64,000 nt of DNA from Drosophila persimilis. Taxonomy: Eukaryota > Arthropoda > Insecta > Diptera > Drosophilidae. The translations under genes and the position numbers were made by a program. Numbering within the stretch: the stretch's first letter is position 1; each line of letters begins with the position of its first letter. Of the stretch, positions 39,783-51,343 are shown in pieces. The stretch spans positions 5,022,001 through 5,086,000 of the forward strand of contig NW_020825313.1 of assembly GCF_003286085.1 (NCBI RefSeq), in the 5' to 3' direction. A model generated the notes under the pieces. The model was not told the DNA's origin. It saw only the letters and a list, made by a program, of their open reading frames with translations, and searched no databases.

Positions 39783-40960
39783 AGAAGCGAATCAACATTA
39801 ATTTGCCGGTACTTTTGTTCAATGTCCGCAGATATTACAAATGGCCATTAACGCCATTTCACCATAATATCGAAGATATCTTTTTGGACCCTTGGTCCAA
39901 CCCACATGATATCATTTAAACTTTTATTGTTTGTGGTTTTTGATGAAGCACCGAAAACCACCCTCAGCTTTGTCGTTAGACTGGAATCTCTTATGACTCC
40001 TTGATGGGGTAAATAATATTTCCCATCTTCTTTGGACTCTACCATATGTCCTAAGTTTTTATATTCATGCATGAACTTTACATAATTTTCTTTTAATGTT
40101 TCATTGTTGATGAGCTTTCTTTCTAAACTATAAAATCGCGCTATAGCTTGGGGTTTTGACTCTCCTAAATCCTTTTCTTTTTTAAATGGTATTTTAACCA
40201 CATACCTACCATTCTCATCTCTTCTTGTTGTTTCCAAGAAATGCTCCTCGCACACATCTTCTTCTACGTCATTCTTTTCACTTTCCAATTCCCAGAACAG
40301 CTCTAAGTCCTCAACTTCAATTGTTGTCGCTACAATAAATTTATCACCTTTTGATTTGGTGCAACCGGATATAATCCATCCGAATTCTGTATTTTGTCCA
40401 AGTAATCCGTCTATTTTTACTACTCCGTCTTTTAAAATATGGGTATACAAATCTATTCCAATTATTACATCTACCCTACTTGGTTTGTTAAAGTTAGGGT
40501 CTGCCAACACATAATCTTGCCACTTAGTTTTGTCAATATTAAAAGACTTTAATGGTAAAGCTTTCATCAGTTTCGGAAGAATAATTGCTTCAATATTTAG
40601 AGGAACTTTATTATAATCACGAGTTTTTACCGATAAAGTAACTTTGTACTTTGAAGTGTAAGAGTCTGTAGATGACACTCCACTTACCTCATTGTTCGCT
40701 CTTTTTCGTACTAAGTTTAATATTTGCGCAGCTTCTTCTGAAATTATAGTACATTGCGACCCACAATCAATGAGAGCTCTAAGGTTTTGATAGCCACTAT
40801 TCCTTGACCTTACTTTTATAAGTGCTGTGGCTAAGACCGCTTGTTCTTTTGTCAAGCAAGTGTTAACATTTTCCCTCTTTTCGTAGGGAATATGGAGCAT
40901 CGTATGATGAGGTTTTTTACAAATTCCACATAAAATTTCAGACAAGCATTTCTTATACAT
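39783..40960 (-). pseudogene. BEL zinc knuckle, protease and start of RT (copy C)
   Basis: 370 codons open from the ATG at 40960, ending at 39848; after a frameshift the RT frame continues to about 39783. It starts with a Cys/His knuckle (CGICKKPHHTMLH), then the protease with active site DCGS in ALIDCGSQCTI, IGID and FGWIISG, then the early RT region with RVVFGASSKT and NDIMW. The Cys in DCGS replaces the more common Thr/Ser, a variation seen in BEL/Pao. The catalytic RT motifs are not present because the element is truncated. Confidence 0.8.
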
Positions 40961-41928
40961 ATCATGCCTACAGCATTTTGTGCAAAGGCGCCAATAATAG
41001 AATCAGAAAACCATTTAATATGTTTCGCTGAATCGTGATCTAGCATTGGTAAGTCTAGTAAACGATTCAGCTGATCCGAAAATATTTTTCGTTTATTTTC
41101 ATACCGCTTGGTCAGCAATTGCCAAGCGGCATTATAATTCTCCAGCGGCCCAGTTAAAAGGTGAGCTACCATACTCCGTGCCTCACCCTTTATCGCGATT
41201 TTCAAATAATTGAATTTTAGAGATGTACTCAGACTGTTATGAATTAATTCACAAAATATTTGTGAAAAGCCGTCCCACTCTTTTTCTTCGCCCGGGAATG
41301 TGGGTACTTCCACTTTCGGAAGATCAGGCAAATCGATATCTTCTTTTTTTATTCGTGCCCCTTTAGTATCCATGCTGTTTTCTTCAGCTATGGTTTGCAT
41401 CCTAACTTCTAGGTTGCTCAATATGCTTTGAATATCAAATTACAACTCGCCGATCTGGTTGTCGAAGCTGTCGTTTGTTTCATAACTATGATAAAACTCC
41501 TCAATTTTTGAGCTCAGTCTTTTACTGAGGAACTCAATTTTTCCTTTTCTCATTCTACACTCTCCCAGTTTAGCCTGATCAAACCTCTGCATGGTTTGCT
41601 CTAAATACGACTTCAGGTTTTCCACTATTCTGTCGATTTCCTCAGATTCTTTTTCTATGCTATTGTCAATTTTGGGCTCTATGTCTTCCTTCAAAGTTCC
41701 AGTCTCCACTGATTGTAACTTTGTTTCTTATACCTTCCCTTTCGTTAGGGTTTCATTATTTTTTGACTCTACATACTTTTTACTGTTGTTGTTACTGCTG
41801 TCGCTGAAGTCGCTGCTGCTGATACCGCTGTTGCTGCTGCTGGTGTTGCCTCTGCTTAAGTCGCTGCAGCTATTGTCACTGTCGCTGATCTTTGCAGTTA
41901 TTGTCGCTGGCACAGTGGGCACACACAC
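40852..41928 (-). pseudogene. BEL gag (DUF1759-like), two in-frame stops (copy C)
   Basis: One reading phase holds three open pieces: 41728-41928 (Ser/Asn-rich), 41440-41709 (charged, coiled-coil-like) and 40852-41421. They are separated by TAA at 41728 and at 41440. The last piece has the DUF1759-like core (VPTFPGEEKEW..F...F, AW.LL..RYENKR). A frameshift near 40980 separates it from the knuckle and protease frame. A serine-rich segment is encoded by a GCTGCT/GTTGTT run near 41790-41870. Confidence 0.78.
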
Positions 41929-42082
41929 AAATTTATTTTATTTTTTTTCACAGTCACAGTTATTTGCCACCTTTTTTTTCAATTGCTAGCCATTAAGCAC
42001 TTTCGATGTTTCGGATTATTATTTTTTTCTTTCGATGTTCCGGCCTCGTAAACGCTACCGTCGCGAAAAAATTTTTATTTTT

Positions 42083-42300
42083 CAATTACAATAGATATAC
42101 ATCTTTCGTTATATATTAAAATACAGTCTGTCCAGCTCGTATTTTTCCAAATTATTAATTGAAACTCCTTTTTCATTAATTTTTTTTTTGTATTCTCCGA
42201 TTACAATAGATATACCCAGTTATCTATTAAAAATACAGCCTGTTTAGCTCGTATTTTTCCAAATTATTAATTAAAACTTTTGTTTAATTAATTTATTTTA
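42083..42300 (-). repeat. Two about 110-bp direct repeats in the BEL leader
   Basis: The blocks at about 42083-42170 and 42201-42290 share ATTACAATAGATATAC, TACAGYCTGT, and AGCTCGTATTTTTCC followed by AAATTATTAATT. They also occur at 50180-50390 in unit 2. Confidence 0.8.
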
Positions 42301-42337
42301 TACTCTGTTCCTTCCTATAGGAGGGAAATCAGAATTT

Positions 42338-43431
42338 TTATACCCGATACTCAAAATGAGTATTGGGGTATATTAGATTTGTGGTAAAAGTGGATGTGTG
42401 TAACGTCCAGAAGGAATCGTTTCCGACCCCATAAAGTATATATATTCTTGATCAGCATCAATAGCCGAGTCGATTGAGCCATGTCTGTCTGTCCGTCTGT
42501 CCGTCTGTCCGTCCCCTTCAGCGCCTAATGCTCAAAGACTATAAGAGCTAGAGCAACGATGTTTTGGATCCAGACTTCTGTGATATGTCACTGCTACAAA
42601 AATATTTCAAAACTTTGCCCCGCCCACTTCCGCCCCACAAAGGGCGAAAATCTGTGGCATCCACAATTTTAAAGATACGAGAAAACAAAAAACGCAGAAT
42701 CGTAGAGAATGACCATATCTTTCAGACTGCAGAATCTGAATTGGATCGTATTACTATTATAGCCAGCATCAAGAAAACAATTTCATTTTTTCTCGCCCTG
42801 TCTCTCTCTAACACACAGGTAGCATAGGCGGCTTTGCTTAGAGTAAAACATTAGCGCCTAGATCTCAGAGACTATAAAAGCTAGAGCAACCAAATTTGGT
42901 ATCCACACTCCTAATATATCGGACCGAGACGAGTTTGTTTCAAAATTTCGCCACACCCCCTTCCGCCCCCGCAAAGGATGCAAATCTGGGGATATTCACA
43001 AATCTCAGAGACTATTAAAGCTAGAGTAACCAAATTTGGTATCCGCACTTCTGTTAGATCTCACTATAAAACCTTTATCTCAAAATTTCGGCCCACCCCC
43101 TTCCGCCCACACAAAGGACGAAAATCTGTTGCATCCACAATATTGCAGATTTGAGAAAACTAAAAACGCAGAATCATAGATAACGACCATATCTATCAGA
43201 TTGCTGAATCAGATCAGATCATTTTTATAGCCAAAGGAAACAAATCAATTTGCAGTGGCTACGCAGCGCGTGACGTCACGCTCAGACTGATTTTCTGTCT
43301 CTCTCGCACGCACTCTTTGTCGTGTCGTTTAATATTAGCGGCGTCTGCCGGAGGAGAGCCATACTGACTTAGTATCGGGTATAACTGTAGAGTTGCGGTG
43401 TCCGCAGCAACTCACAACGTTCCCCCTCGTT
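42338..43431 (-). mobile_element. DINE-1/ISY-type Helitron copy in the BEL leader (unit 1 only)
   Basis: It is the reverse complement of the copy at 51894-52976. It starts TTATACCCGATACTCAAAATG, with a hairpin of ATACTCA and TGAGTAT, and ends at CCCCCTCGTT, near which CTC and GAG words form the 5' stem GAGTTGC/GCAACTC. Inner words TATATATTCTTGATCAGCAT and a GTCTGTCC microsatellite are typical of DINE-1. It inserted in a T run; unit 2 has the empty site at about 50430. No coding capacity. Confidence 0.87.
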
Positions 43432-43533
43432 TATTTTGCTACCTTTAGCTGTCAGTGAACTAGACACTTGTTCAGTCTCAAAGGAGATGGCTTAACTCCG
43501 TGCTCTTACCACAGGGGGGAAACAACGGAGAGT

Positions 43534-43545
43534 CTCGAAGGACCA
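43534..43545 (-). other. tRNA-Tyr-like primer-binding site of the second BEL element (copy C)
   Basis: On the minus strand TGGTCCTTCGAG, three bases inside the LTR end at 43549. It complements 12 bases of a tRNA-Tyr 3' end as recalled. Confidence 0.75.
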
Positions 43546-43548
43546 AAA

Positions 43549-44342
43549 TGTTAAGACCTTAAAAGAAAAGTCTAGACATTTGCGATGCGAGTTGTAAATT
43601 CAAACTAAATTTGATTCTTAAAATCAGAGCCTAATATGTGATTTGACAATGAGGTAGGAGGTACAATTTGGTAGTCTATAATTATCGTTAGACCTACGCA
43701 GAGGATACACTTTACTGAGGGTGTCTATTTGAGTACATGCTTACATTAGTTTTATTTTAGGACCGCATTTGTTAAGTGTTTTCTCCACTTGTGTTTTGTG
43801 TCGTATTAATGGGTTACAGATCTCTGTTTACACCCGTGCAGTCATGACTTGTCTCCTTTATGTTATTTCTTTAGAGATCGGTTTTGTTACATGAGTGAAT
43901 GTGTACAATAATATATTTATGTTTAAACATTCTGCAAGGGGCCGAAAGTGGCATTGTATTGACGATGATATGTTCATGTTTGAACAACACTTTGGACTCC
44001 TTTAAAAATTGCAGCAGCTCTGTTTTGAAGTTGGCTTGGCCTTGGCTGCTCGCAATTTGCTGGAGTATCTTTCGCTTTGTTTCCTGGTACTTACAGGATG
44101 TAATTTCTGCCTCTCCTTCTGGACTTTAAGACATTTCCGAACAATCTACTCCAGATTTTCCAGTTTAATCCGCTTTGCTGCGGCTCCTTGGTTGCAGAAA
44201 TAGTACTAGAGCCTTAGTTGGATCTGTACTGGTCGATATTCAAGGAATAATTTCGGGACCGTAGCAAATCCGCAGTACTATCATACCAAATGTTTATAGC
44301 GAGATTTTGCATACGTCCATTTTATTGGTTGGTTTATTAAAT
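43549..44342 (-). other. 5' LTR of the second BEL element and flank, outer end unresolved (copy C)
   Basis: The LTR's inner end is TGTTAAGACC (plus strand). No second LTR is present, so its outer end cannot be fixed; an ACA near 43893 would give about 345 bp. The remainder to 44342 shows no clear gene. A GTAAGTACC word (minus strand, near 44090) resembles a splice donor, and a short open stretch adjoins it, but I cannot identify it. Confidence 0.5.
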
Positions 44343-45318
44343 GCCGTTTTCCTCGCTGCGGTCGATGAGTGCCAAGATCAGATGTCGTTTGGTCACATCG
44401 CTGACCTTCGCTTTCGGCTTCGTTGGCTTCTTGGCCGCTTTCGGTGGAGGGGCTGCACTCTTGGGCCCGAGTTGCCGCTTGCTCGCTGGAGTGTCCTTAA
44501 TGGCACTCTCAGTCGAGCGTTGCCTCTTGGTGGCCATCATCTCCTCCACCTTATTGGCATATTCGCCATTCGACGCCCTCATCTGTGCCATCTGATCGTA
44601 ATGTAGCCGACCCTCCTCTACTCTCTGCTCGGCCCAGGCTAGCTTGACCTTCTCCTCCTGGGAGATGTCTGCTTTACCTTGCAGCCGGCTTTTGATGTTG
44701 AGGGCCGCTTTGTATTGCGCTTTGGCCTTCATCCCCTCCTTGGAACGCTTCGGCCCTTCCCTACGCAGGGAGCTGGTGCCTGGCTCCGGCGAGCGGAGAA
44801 GGCTCTCTTCATCCGTCCTGCTTAGAGAGAGCACGCTCTCCAGATCCGTGTGTGTATCGACTACGGCATCTGTGCGGCTCAACTTGCAGGCTACGGAGTG
44901 AGTTGTTTTTGTTGTTGTTGTTGTTGTGGCAGTAGCTTTGCAACTGACCTGGCCTGCTCCCGCCAAGTCTGAGGTGTGACCGCTGGCGACACGCGGAGAG
45001 GACTGCTCCTCCCGCTCCAACCCGTGCTTGCTCCTACTTCGACTCCATAGTTGGCCCGAGGGTCCATACTGGTTAATATTTTTTCGGGGGGACCGCCCCC
45101 TAGCGTTTTAGGCCTGACCGCCAGGCACCTCTAGCCATGGCCCTGGTTCGGTTCCCTCGACTTTGAATCGGGAAGACGCCGGACCATAGCCTTAGCTAGA
45201 CACTGCATTACCCCGGACAGAGCAAGCGACAGTGCATTACCCTTGTCCGGGGTAATGCAGTGTCCATTGCCCAGCCGGCACCCTCGTGGAGGGTTCAGCT
45301 AGAGGATTTTCGCCAGCC
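44343..45318 (-). mobile_element. LOA-clade LINE, copy D, 5' end only
   Basis: It contains the ribozyme and the first 227 codons of the ORF1 frame (44337-45020), then is cut by the tandem-duplication junction. The target duplication is present only on the 5' side (45319-45327). It has the His variant of copy C. Confidence 0.9.
45187..45318 (-). ncRNA. HDV-like self-cleaving ribozyme (copy D)
   Basis: The same fold as 21826-21957, complete although the rest of the LINE is missing. P1 starts at 45318 next to the target copy 45319-45327. Confidence 0.8.
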
Positions 45319-45327
45319 AACAAACGT

Positions 45328-46191
45328 ATTAAGGGCGGAGTAAATAGAACTATCAAAGGAGTTAACAGTTGCATCTATGTTCGGTAATGAATAAAGAAAC
45401 GACCAATCAACACGCGAGAGATGTAGATCTAAATCGATAAAGTTTGTTTTGCGAAAACACTTTATGTGACAAGGAGCCATGGAACTGTCAGCACCTCCAG
45501 ATTGTGTACACTCCAGTGATATCAACAAAGTTGGATGGTAAGGATCTTCAGGGAGAGATATTGGGCTTGCTCTAGATACCGTAGCAAGAGAACCATCGTT
45601 AACAAAAACGAGGTCAAGAAGTCTGTCCCTAATGTTTTTAACGGCATTAATTTGGACAAGGGAAATATCCGTTAGCCCATTGATAAAGTCATTATGGCAA
45701 TTGGGAAACAACAGGTTAGCGTCATCACAAGGCAGCCAAGAAAGAAATGGGAGGTTAAAGTCCCCCATAACAATAATTCGATCATTGCACCCTAATGCAG
45801 AAACAACAGTATTAATTGCTGAGAGGTGGTGTAAGTAAAGCTCAGCATCAGACCTGGGAGGAATGTAAGAGCAGGTTAAATAGAAAAATGCGGAGCCAAC
45901 ACGAACTTTGACTGCAACAAATTCAATTCCATGAATGTTATTGAATTGGAATAACTCAGATGAGAAAACAGATTTAACTGCAATCAGAACCCCACCTGCA
46001 AAAGATGGGCGGTCCATTCTATAAATAGTGTAACTATCAATGAAAATTTCATGATCATTGACAGAGGAGTTAAGCCAGGTTTCGGTAAACGTGATGGCAT
46101 CGAAATCAAATGACGCGCTATTAGTATGAATTTGACGAAATTTTCCCAGCAAACTGCGAACGTTCTGATAGTGCATGGAAAAATAGTACAT
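45328..46191 (-). pseudogene. CR1-like LINE endonuclease part (copy D)
   Basis: As copy C, from the ATG at 46191, with one change (Gln for Pro in ELFQFNN). It is truncated by LOA copy D, and no RT follows because the unit ends there. Confidence 0.82.
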
Positions 46192-46359
46192 CAGTTTTTT
46201 GGAGCATGTTCGGTAATTCTTGGATTCGAGTTCGAATCTTTGAGAAGGAACTCATGCACAATTGTATGCTCAGGCCATAATGACGGTTCTAGAGAACTGG
46301 ATAGTAAAGAATCAGGGAGAAGAATTTTAAAGGATGATATGTTGCGCTTATGTTTATGT

Positions 46360-47307
46360 TTATGTAAATTTAGTCACAACTATATCAACAGGCGAAGTGT
46401 TAATTTTAGAGGAAAGATGTTGTTTAACATCCTCCGTTGTAGCCTCAGGAATAAGACGAGAAACAAATATTGCTTTCCGAGGGACCACTGCTCTAAGTTG
46501 AAGTCCCGAGCGAGATCGAGATGGTGGAGCCACTCCTAAAAGAGATCTCGGTCCAAGGGCAGAGGAATTGGCAGCAATGGCTGTAGCAGGAATTGGAGTA
46601 GGAATTGGAGCAGGAATTGGAGCAGGAATTGGAGCAGGAATTGGAGCAGGAATTGGAGCAGGAATTGGAGCAGGAATTGGAGCAGGAATTGGCAAGACGT
46701 CGTCAGCAACCAGCACACCCGCACTAGGAGCACTCACCGCGTCAGAAGTGACGGCCACAGAAACTGCAGGGATGGGATTGATGCTGTTGGGAAGTTGGGA
46801 GCTCGAAGGAAGCACATTGCTCGGTGTAAAGAACTCCGGAGCCACCGTTGGCGGATTTACAGACAACGGCGTGGCATGACTACATGGAAATGCTTCCGAT
46901 GGATGAAGGTGGGAGGCAGGCGTACCAATCGGATTAGGTTGCAAGAGATTGGTATCATTATGCGGAATTTTCCGTCTAGGCGATTCGCTCAAGAGTTTGA
47001 GCCCAAGAAACTGTGATTCAAGGGCAAGAAAATTCTCGTTGAGAGCCACAAATTGTTTCCGGACATCCAGAAACCCAGTTCGAGTCTGTCTCATAAATGT
47101 GCGCATTTCGGCCTCAATCTCCCGACAAGCCAGACATGACCAAGACAGGCCCATGCGTTTCGAGATCAGATCATTCAGCCGGCCAAAATTTCCACCACCA
47201 GCACATTTTATGTGGGCAAAATTGTCGCACAGCCAGCAGCTAAGAAATGAATCACCAATGATAACACCACCGAATTCACATTTCTCTGCACTACAGACGA
47301 TTGCCAT
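46360..47307 (-). CDS. CR1-like LINE ORF1 with PHD-like finger (copy D)
   Basis: ATG at 47307. The same Cys/His N-terminus and proline-rich middle as copy C, but with three more PIPA units from the expanded 12-bp repeat (46580-46688). The C-terminal stop in the CATAAA run is the same. The 5' region of the LINE extends to about 47866. Confidence 0.75.
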   Translation of the reverse strand: MAIVCSAEKCEFGGVIIGDSFLSCWLCDNFAHIKCAGGGNFGRLNDLISKRMGLSWSCLACREIEAEMRTFMRQTRTGFLDVRKQFVALNENFLALESQFLGLKLLSESPRRKIPHNDTNLLQPNPIGTPASHLHPSEAFPCSHATPLSVNPPTVAPEFFTPSNVLPSSSQLPNSINPIPAVSVAVTSDAVSAPSAGVLVADDVLPIPAPIPAPIPAPIPAPIPAPIPAPIPAPIPTPIPATAIAANSSALGPRSLLGVAPPSRSRSGLQLRAVVPRKAIFVSRLIPEATTEDVKQHLSSKINTSPVDIVVTKFT

Positions 47308-47879
47308 TATTGACAGCAGTAGAATCACTGTGCACGAATAATAAAAGAACGGAGTGAGATCGCAGGTAAAGTAGGAGAGCAGACAGCAGAGCGAGCCAGA
47401 CAATCAGCTGCAGCGGCAATAATTCAAAGCAGATGATACAACGAAGTGCAGAAAACGAGCAGTAAACTCACCATAGCAGAGACACAAAAGAAAAGTCCAC
47501 AGAGAGGGAGAGTATAGGCAATCCAGAGAGAGTGAGAGCAACAATGCGAGCAGCCCGCTTATGCTTACGAGAGAGTGTGGGCGATGCAAACGCTGATGCG
47601 CGAGAACAGTGCACACCGAAGAAGCGATAACGAAAAGCAGACTGGGCAAAAAACAATAACAAATTGCCTGCACGAGTCCGATGCGTTACGTTGCAATATT
47701 GAATTTATATTAAACACTTGTTTACAAACAAAACACTGGTGGTTAACACAAAGTAGAATCAAATTAAAGAGATGCGATAATATATCAAAACAAAGTCACA
47801 ACAATGTTGTATGATATTTAGGCAAAGGGCGGAGAATGCGGGAGCAAGAAAAAAACACAACCGGCTTAAGCAAGAGCTA

Positions 47880-49056
47880 GAAGCGAATCAACATTAATTT
47901 GCCGGTACTTTTGTTCAATGTCCGCAGATATTACAAATGGCCATTAACGCCATTTCACCATAATATCGAAGATATCTTTTTGGACCCTTGGTCCAACCCA
48001 CATGATATCATTTAAACTTTTATTGTTTGTGGTTTTTGATGAAGCACCGAAAACCACCCTCAGCTTTGTCGTTAGACTGGAATCTCTTATGACTCCTTGA
48101 TGGGGTAAATAATATTTCCCATCTTCTTTGGACTCTACCATATGTCCTAAGTTTTTATATTCATGCATGAACTTTACATAATTTTCTTTTAATGTTTCAT
48201 TGTTGATGAGCTTTCTTTCTAAACTATAAAATCGCGCTATAGCTTGGGGTTTTGACTCTCCTAAATCCTTTTCTTTTTTAAATGGTATTTTAACCACATA
48301 CCTACCATTCTCATCTCTTCTTGTTGTTTCCAAGAAATGCTCCTCGCACACATCTTCTTCTACGTCATTCTTTTCACTTTCCAATTCCCAGAACAGCTCT
48401 AAGTCCTCAACTTCAATTGTTGTCGCTACAATAAATTTATCACCTTTTGATTTGGTGCAACCGGATATAATCCATCCGAATTCTGTATTTTGTCCAAGTA
48501 ATCCGTCTATTTTTACTACTCCGTCTTTTAAAATATGGGTATACAAATCTATTCCAATTATTACATCTACCCTACTTGGTTTGTTAAAGTTAGGGTCTGC
48601 CAACACATAATCTTGCCACTTAGTTTTGTCAATATTAAAAGACTTTAATGGTAAAGCTTTCATCAGTTTCGGAAGAATAATTGCTTCAATATTTAGAGGA
48701 ACTTTATTATAATCACGAGTTTTTACCGATAAAGTAACTTTGTACTTTGAAGTGTAAGAGTCTGTAGATGACACTCCACTTACCTCATTGTTCGCTCTTT
48801 TTCGTACTAAGTTTAATATTTGCGCAGCTTCTTCTGAAATTATAGTACATTGCGACCCACAATCAATGAGAGCTCTAAGGTTTTGATAGCCACTATTCCT
48901 TGACCTTACTTTTATAAGTGCTGTGGCTAAGACCGCTTGTTCTTTTGTCAAGCAAGTGTTAACATTTTCCCTCTTTTCGTAGGGAATATGGAGCATCGTA
49001 TGATGAGGTTTTTTACAAATTCCACATAAAATTTCAGACAAGCATTTCTTATACAT
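47880..49056 (-). pseudogene. BEL zinc knuckle, protease and start of RT (copy D)
   Basis: The same 370-codon frame as copy C (47944-49056) with active site DCGS. The RT start breaks off at the CR1-like LINE border. Confidence 0.8.
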
Positions 49057-50023
49057 ATCATGCCTACAGCATTTTGTGCAAAGGCGCCAATAATAGAATC
49101 AGAAAACCATTTAATATGTTTCGCTGAATCGTGATCTAGCATTGGTAAGTCTAGTAAACGATTCAGCTGATCCGAAAATATTTTTCGTTTATTTTCATAC
49201 CGCTTGGTCAGCAATTGCCAAGCGGCATTATAATTCTCCAGCGGCCCAGTTAAAAGGTGAGCTACCATACTCCGTGCCTCACCCTTTATCGCGATTTTCA
49301 AATAATTGAATTTTAGAGATGTACTCAGACTGTTATGAATTAATTCACAAAATATTTGTGAAAAGCCGTCCCACTCTTTTTCTTCGCCCGGGAATGTGGG
49401 TACTTCCACTTTCGGAAGATCAGGCAAATCGATATCTTCTTTTTTTATTCGTGCCCCTTTAGTATCCATGCTGTTTTCTTCAGCTATGGTTTGCATCCTA
49501 ACTTCTAGGTTGCTCAATATGCTTTGAATATCAAATTACAACTCGCCGATCTGGTTGTCGAAGCTGTCGTTTGTTTCATAACTATGATAAAACTCCTCAA
49601 TTTTTGAGCTCAGTCTTTTACTGAGGAACTCAATTTTTCCTTTTCTCATTCTACACTCTCCCAGTTTAGCCTGATCAAACCTCTGCATGGTTTGCTCTAA
49701 ATACGACTTCAGGTTTTCCACTATTCTGTCGATTTCCTAGATTCTTTTTCTATGTTATTGTCAATTTTGGGCTCTATGTCTTCCTTCAAAGTTCCAGTCT
49801 CCACTGATTGTAACTTTGTTTCTTATACCTTCCCTTTCGTTAGGGTTTCATTATTTTTTGACTCTACATACTTTTTACTGTTGTTGTTACTGCTGCCGCT
49901 GAAGTCGCTGCTGCTGATACCGCTGTTGCTGCTGCTGGTGTTGCCTCTGCTTAAGTCGCTGCAGCTATTGTCACTGTCGCTGATCTTTGCAGTTATTGTC
50001 GCTGGCACAGTGGGCACACACAC
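48948..50023 (-). pseudogene. BEL gag (copy D), extra 2-bp deletion
   Basis: As copy C, but at about 49738 two bases are lost (CCTCAG against CCTAG). This shifts the frame in the coiled-coil-like part, in addition to the shared stops. Confidence 0.77.
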
Positions 50024-50536
50024 AAATTTATTTTATTTTTTTTCACAGTCACAGTTATTTGCCACCTTTTTTTTCAATTGCTAGCCATTAAGCACTTTCG
50101 ATGTTTCGGATTATTATTTTTTTCTTTCGATGTTCCGGCCTCGTAAACGCTACCGTCGCGAAAAAATTTTTATTTTTCAATTACAATAGATATACATCTT
50201 TCGTTATATATTAAAATACAGCCTGTCCAGCTCGTATTTTTCCAAATTATTAATTGAAACTCCTTTTTCATTAATTTTTTTTTTGTATTCTCCGATTACA
50301 ATAGATATACCCAGTTATCTATTAAAAATACAGCCTGTTTAGCTCGTATTTTTCCAAATTATTAATTGAAACTTTTGTTTAATTAATTTATTTTATACTC
50401 TGTTCCTTCCTATAGGAGGGAAATCAGAATTTTTTATTTTGCTACCTTTAGCTGTCAGTGAACTAGACACTTGTTCAGTCTCAAAGGAGATGGCTTAACT
50501 CCGTGCTCTTACCACAGGGGGGAAACAACGGAGAGT

Positions 50537-50548
50537 CTCGAAGGACCA
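50537..50548 (-). other. tRNA-Tyr-like primer-binding site (copy D)
   Basis: The same 12 bases and three-base spacing to the LTR end (50552) as in copy C. Confidence 0.75.
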
Positions 50549-51343
50549 AAATGTTAAGACCTTAAAAGAAAAGTCTAGACATTTGCGATGCGAGTTGTAA
50601 ATTCAAACTAAATTTGATTCTTAAAATCAGAGCCTAATATGTGATTTGACAATGAGGTAGGAGGTACAATTTGTTAGTCTATAATTATCGTTAGACCTAC
50701 GCAGAGGATACACTTTACTGAGGGTGTCTATTTGAGTACATGCTTACATTAGTTTTATTTTAGGACCGCATTTGTTAAGTGTTTTCTCCACTTGTGTTTT
50801 GTGTCGTATTAATGGGTTACAGATCTCTTTTTACACCCGTGCAGTCATGACTTGTCTCCTTTATGTTATTTCTTTAGAGATCGGTTTTGTTACATGAGTG
50901 AATGTGTACAATAATATATTTATGTTTAAACATTCTGCAAGGGGCCGAAAGTGGCATTGTATTGACGATGATATGTTCATGTTTGAACAACACTTTGGAC
51001 TCCTTTAAAAATTGCAGCAGCTCTGTTTTGAAGTTGGCTTGGCCTTGGCTGCTCGCAATTTGCTGGAGTATCTTTCGCTTTGTTTCCTGGTACTTACAGG
51101 ATGTAATTTCTGCCTCTCTTTCTGGACTTCAAGACATTTCCGAACAATCTACTCCAGATTTTCCAGTTTAATCCGCTTTGCTGCGGCTCCTTGGTTGCAG
51201 AAATAGTACTAGAGCCTTAGTTGGATCTGTACTGGTCGATATTCAAGGAATAATTTCGGGACCGTAGCAAATCCGCAGTACTATCATACCAAATGTTTAT
51301 AGCGAGATTTTGCATACGTCCATTTTATTGGTTGGTTTATTAA

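Larger units (their letters stand above)
39771..44336 (-). mobile_element. Second BEL/Pao element, 5' half (copy C)
   Basis: In minus order: 5' LTR starting at 43549 (TGTTAAGACC), tRNA-Tyr-like primer site, repeat-bearing leader, gag, zinc knuckle, protease and the first part of RT. The RT breaks off near 39780 at the 5' end of the CR1-like LINE. The 3' half is absent. A DINE-1 copy interrupts the leader. The protein differs from the BEL at 546-5027, so it is a different family. Confidence 0.8.
36283..44342. repeat. Tandem duplication, unit 1 (8060 bp)
   Basis: Unit 1 begins inside LOA ORF1 (TGCCGTTTTCC at about 36282) and ends in the sequence TTTATTAAATG. It is followed directly by unit 2, which starts again at TGCCGTTTTCC (44342). 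A 2-base TG overlap is shared at the junction. It carries a DINE-1 insertion that unit 2 lacks. Confidence 0.93.
44343..51343. repeat. Tandem duplication, unit 2
   Basis: Repeats 36283-44342 in the same orientation, with a shift of 8060 bp, then 8096 bp after the longer minisatellite. It lacks the 1.1-kb DINE-1 copy. Beyond 51343 the sequence is new, so unit 2 keeps the original right flank. Confidence 0.93.
47867..51343 (-). mobile_element. Second BEL/Pao element, 5' half (copy D)
   Basis: A duplicate of 39771-44336 without the DINE-1 insert. The leader is therefore uninterrupted, and the LTR begins at 50552 (TGTTAAGACC). It carries its own small changes, including a 2-bp loss in gag. Confidence 0.8.

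Noticed and set aside
42564-42827. Frames within DINE-1 copies
   Set aside because: They are not conserved in phase among the copies at 42338, 51894 and 52977, and Helitron derivatives of this type are non-coding.
43891-44203. Possible host exon next to a GTAAGT donor in the BEL flank
   Set aside because: The open stretch contains stops in the phase that joins the donor, and no family was recognised; kept only as a remark.
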